A stretch of DNA of 6,567 bases, taken from contig JAKAHF010000139.1 in the NCBI GenBank assembly GCA_021815245.1, positions 1 to 6,567 of the forward strand, in the 5' to 3' direction. Below are positions 6,027-6,567 of the stretch, piece after piece. The notes beneath the pieces were generated by a model that searched no databases, had not been told where the DNA came from, and was given only the letters and a program-made list of their open reading frames with translations. Each line of letters starts with the position of its first letter. Within the stretch, counting starts at the first letter, position 1. The position numbers were made by a program, and so were the translations under genes. Origin of the DNA: Actinomycetes bacterium (GTDB lineage Bacteria; Actinomycetota; Thermoleophilia; RBG-16-64-13).

Positions 6027-6567
6027 CGCCACCTCCGGGCCGCTCCATCGCTGGTCGTGCCGTCGGTACGCTGCACCGCGACGGCGACGGCGCCCAGACC
6101 GACGTGGGTGGTGATGACCGGCCCCGCCTGCAAGATGGGGATATCGGGGGTGTTCAGAAGGCGGCATTGCCGCTCCCAAACGTCGTAGGCCGCGTCACGA
6201 CCGTCGGCGTGGGCGATGGCGGCCCGCACGGTGTGGCCCGAAGCGAAGCGGGCGGCGCGATGTGTCATCGCCCGCAGCGTCTGCTGAAAGCCCAGCCGGG
6301 CGCTTCCCACGTGCGCGGCGCCCTGCTCGTCAAAGGCGATGATGGGTTTCAAGTCTATGGAGTCGGCCAGTTGAGCCACCCGGGGACTGACCCGGCCCCC
6401 CTTGACCGAGACCTCGAGCGACGGGGTCACCCCCCATACACGGGTGTTGCGGGCGGCCGTCTCGGCGACCCTAACCACGGAGTCGAGGTCGAGCCCCGCC
6501 TCGATCGCCTCGCTCACCGTCCGTACCACCAGGCCGAGACCGACAGACACTTGTCGCGAGTCCACGC
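6023..6567 (-). CDS. DegV family fatty-acid-binding protein, C-terminal part (runs off right edge)
   Basis: DegV-family proteins are two-lobed cytoplasmic lipid binders that hold a fatty acid. The FakB members present it to the kinase FakA. About 181 residues are visible, so roughly the first 100 are missing. Family marks are [24 protein letters not shown] at the start of the visible part, the VKGGRVSP turn (usually KGGRIS), [12 protein letters not shown], and the terminal block [20 protein letters not shown], corresponding to the usual H-x-GPG-x-G motif with Leu in place of Pro. The last residues, after AVAVAV, are a hydrophilic tail whose codons also contain the ribosome site GGAGGT of the next gene. 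The stop overlaps the ATG of the DUF1295 gene as ATGA, implying coupling. The family call is good. Whether it serves a FakA kinase cannot be told from this window. Confidence 0.86.
   Translation of the reverse strand, partial: VDSRQVSVGLGLVVRTVSEAIEAGLDLDSVVRVAETAARNTRVWGVTPSLEVSVKGGRVSPRVAQLADSIDLKPIIAFDEQGAAHVGSARLGFQQTLRAMTHRAARFASGHTVRAAIAHADGRDAAYDVWERQCRLLNTPDIPILQAGPVITTHVGLGAVAVAVQRTDGTTSDGAARRWR

Noticed and set aside
6027..6179. Upstream ATG as the start of the DUF1295 protein
   Set aside because: The extra 51 residues are an Arg-rich shadow of the DegV C-terminus. GGAGGT directly before ATG 6026 supports the shorter start.
5235..6188. Long plus-strand open frame opposite the DUF1295 gene
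   Set aside because: The minus-strand protein has clear membrane segments and a family signature, while the plus-strand product is His/Glu/Pro-rich without recognisable motifs.

Overview
This is a high-GC bacterial window whose gene style suggests Actinomycetota or a relative. The signs are GC-rich third codon positions, a lipoprotein PstS with a Ser/Thr-rich linker, a Gram-positive-type PhoR sensor, GTG starts and tightly packed operons. The exact lineage cannot be read from the sequence alone.

The left two thirds is a phosphate-starvation locus. Reading leftward from about 1540 is the start of a pst operon: pstS (1539-385), the periplasmic or surface phosphate-binding lipoprotein, then the 5' part of pstC (353 to the left edge), the first permease subunit. 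Reading rightward from 1679 is a two-component pair, an OmpR/PhoB-class response regulator (1679-2389) and a PhoR-class sensor kinase (2386-4212). The two share GTGA at their junction. The 139-bp divergent promoter between pstS and the regulator holds three tandem 11-bp units (1614-1646) with the layout of a PHO box, so the regulator probably controls both arms.

The most unusual structure is at the pstS/pstC junction. A quasi-palindrome of about 195 bp (147-341) has two arms of about 95 nt, a 3-nt loop and a perfect 14-bp inner stem. The left arm is the 5' coding end of pstC and the right arm is a diverged inverted copy of it. It should form a very long hairpin in pst mRNA, and it makes the pstC start uncertain.

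The right third (4240-6567) is on the minus strand and has no evident link to phosphate. From right to left it holds the C-terminal part of a DegV-family fatty-acid-binding protein, a DUF1295-type membrane protein (ATGA overlap), a Trp-rich conserved protein of unknown function (22 nt further on), a GC-rich hairpin, and a small zinc-ribbon protein that converges on the kinase gene. The first three look like one operon, possibly lipid-related. The only stretches without a gene are short: 354-384, 1540-1678, 4213-4239, 4489-4678 and 5216-5237.
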